NCBI GenBank assembly: GCA_020632655.1 | Contig: JACKFD010000012.1 | Coordinates: 1-64,000 of the forward strand | Reading direction: 5' to 3' | Length of the DNA: 64,000 nt | Origin: Spirochaetaceae bacterium | Lineage (GTDB): Bacteria > Myxococcota_A > UBA9160 > UBA4427 | Part shown: piece by piece, positions 63,614 to 64,000 of the stretch | How the letters are laid out: the number at the start of each line of letters is the position of its first letter | Numbering within the stretch: position 1 is the stretch's first letter | Notes under the pieces: generated by a model | What the model saw: only the letters and a program-made list of their open reading frames with translations | What the model was told of the DNA's origin: nothing | The model's database searches: none | Made by a program: the position numbers and the translations under genes

Positions 63614-64000
63614 TCACTCCGCCCGGTCGGCCTCGTCCGCGTCGGCGCGGATCCGCAACGTGCGCAGCCGGTTCAGCGCCGCCGCGAGCTCGAAGCGGCG
63701 CGGGCGCGCGAAGGCGCCCGGATGGCGTCCGGGGCGATGGAAGGGATCGAGGGCATCGAGGCCTTCCTCGTCGAGGAAGCGGTCGATCGCGTCGAGCAGC
63801 GCGGAGACCGTCGGCGGATCGTCGGCGGGGCGCTCCACCAGACGCGTCGCGGCGAGATGGAGCGCGGCGGCGATCGCGCGGGTCTGGCTCGGATCGAAGA
63901 GCTGCTCGACGGCGCGCAGGTCGATCGCGGTCGTGCCGTAGACGATCTCCTCGCAGTCGCGGCTCGAGAGCTTGACCTCCTTGCGGCCGCGCCGGGCGTC
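63614..64000 (-). CDS. COG3044-like ABC-class ATPase, 3' part
   Basis: Only the last ~128 codons are in the window; the gene continues beyond position 64000. Visible sequence includes KEVKLSSRDCEEIVYG, AIDLRAVEQLFDPSQTRAIA and a C-terminal segment ending RIRADADEADRAE. The DLRAVEQLxDxxQTRAIA block is characteristic of the predicted ATPases of the ABC class (COG3044), a family of unknown role. An internal GTG at 63838 is not the start. It is convergent with the acyl-CoA dehydrogenase pair. Confidence 0.62.
   Translation of the reverse strand, partial: DARRGRKEVKLSSRDCEEIVYGTTAIDLRAVEQLFDPSQTRAIAAALHLAATRLVERPADDPPTVSALLDAIDRFLDEEGLDALDPFHRPGRHPGAFARPRRFELAAALNRLRTLRIRADADEADRAE

Overview
The window comes from a very GC-rich (about 70 percent by eye), Gram-negative heterotroph. 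The outer membrane is implied by a TonB-dependent receptor, an exosortase and an ABC polysaccharide exporter. The mix of exosortase, many CoA-transferases, paired acyl-CoA dehydrogenases, three soluble P450s and a PVC-type dehydrogenase resembles genomes of the deltaproteobacterial/Myxococcota/Binatota kind. That placement is inference. No rRNA, tRNA, CRISPR array, transposase or integrase was seen.

Region 1 (1-13.9 kb) is a cell-surface polysaccharide locus. It holds an exosortase fused to an EpsI domain, a tandem methyltransferase, a secreted six-repeat beta-propeller-like protein, a GT2 glycosyltransferase, a Wzt/Wzm exporter and a 1367-residue sulfotransferase/coiled-coil/double-GT4 fusion coupled to a second methyltransferase. 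That methyltransferase is a paralogue of the first. The Wzt lacks the usual C-terminal carbohydrate-binding domain.

Region 2 (13.9-26.5 kb) is catabolic. It has a CaiB-type CoA-transferase with SnoaL-like and EthD-like partners, an exported FAD amine-oxidase-like enzyme coupled to an MFS transporter, a DUF35/thiolase/thiolase set resembling steroid side-chain retro-aldolases, a TerC membrane protein, a DUF4156 lipoprotein, a P450 and an amidohydrolase. The junction of the two thiolase genes carries an 81 percent identical 74-bp tandem duplication that leaves a coupled 25-residue chimeric mini-ORF.

Region 3 (26.5-38.7 kb) is housekeeping and stress. It has a universal stress protein coupled to a phosphotransferase/P-loop kinase fusion, ThpR, an ECF sigma factor, a GCS2 ligase plus aspartoacylase pair, a DASS transporter, an NnrU-like protein, a coupled trio of two di-iron ferritin-like proteins and a zinc ribbon, a CBS protein and a hemerythrin.

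Region 4 (38.7-57 kb) is again catabolic. It has a nitronate monooxygenase, an amidase, a P450, an NAD(P)-binding dehydrogenase, a MarR-P450 operon behind a good sigma-70-like promoter, a BtuB-like TonB receptor divergent from a D-aminoacylase / TIM-barrel / Gfo-Idh-MocA run, a large PVC-type HEAT/cytochrome c protein, a second CoA-transferase and 3-methyladenine glycosylase.

Region 5 (57.5-64 kb) has the 2-oxoglutarate dehydrogenase E1 without its E2, a 590-bp gap holding a long inverted repeat, a pair of adjacent acyl-CoA dehydrogenases and the 3' end of a COG3044-like ATPase. Start codons were chosen by Shine-Dalgarno position. GTG and TTG starts are common, and many neighbours overlap as ATGA, GTGA or TTGA.
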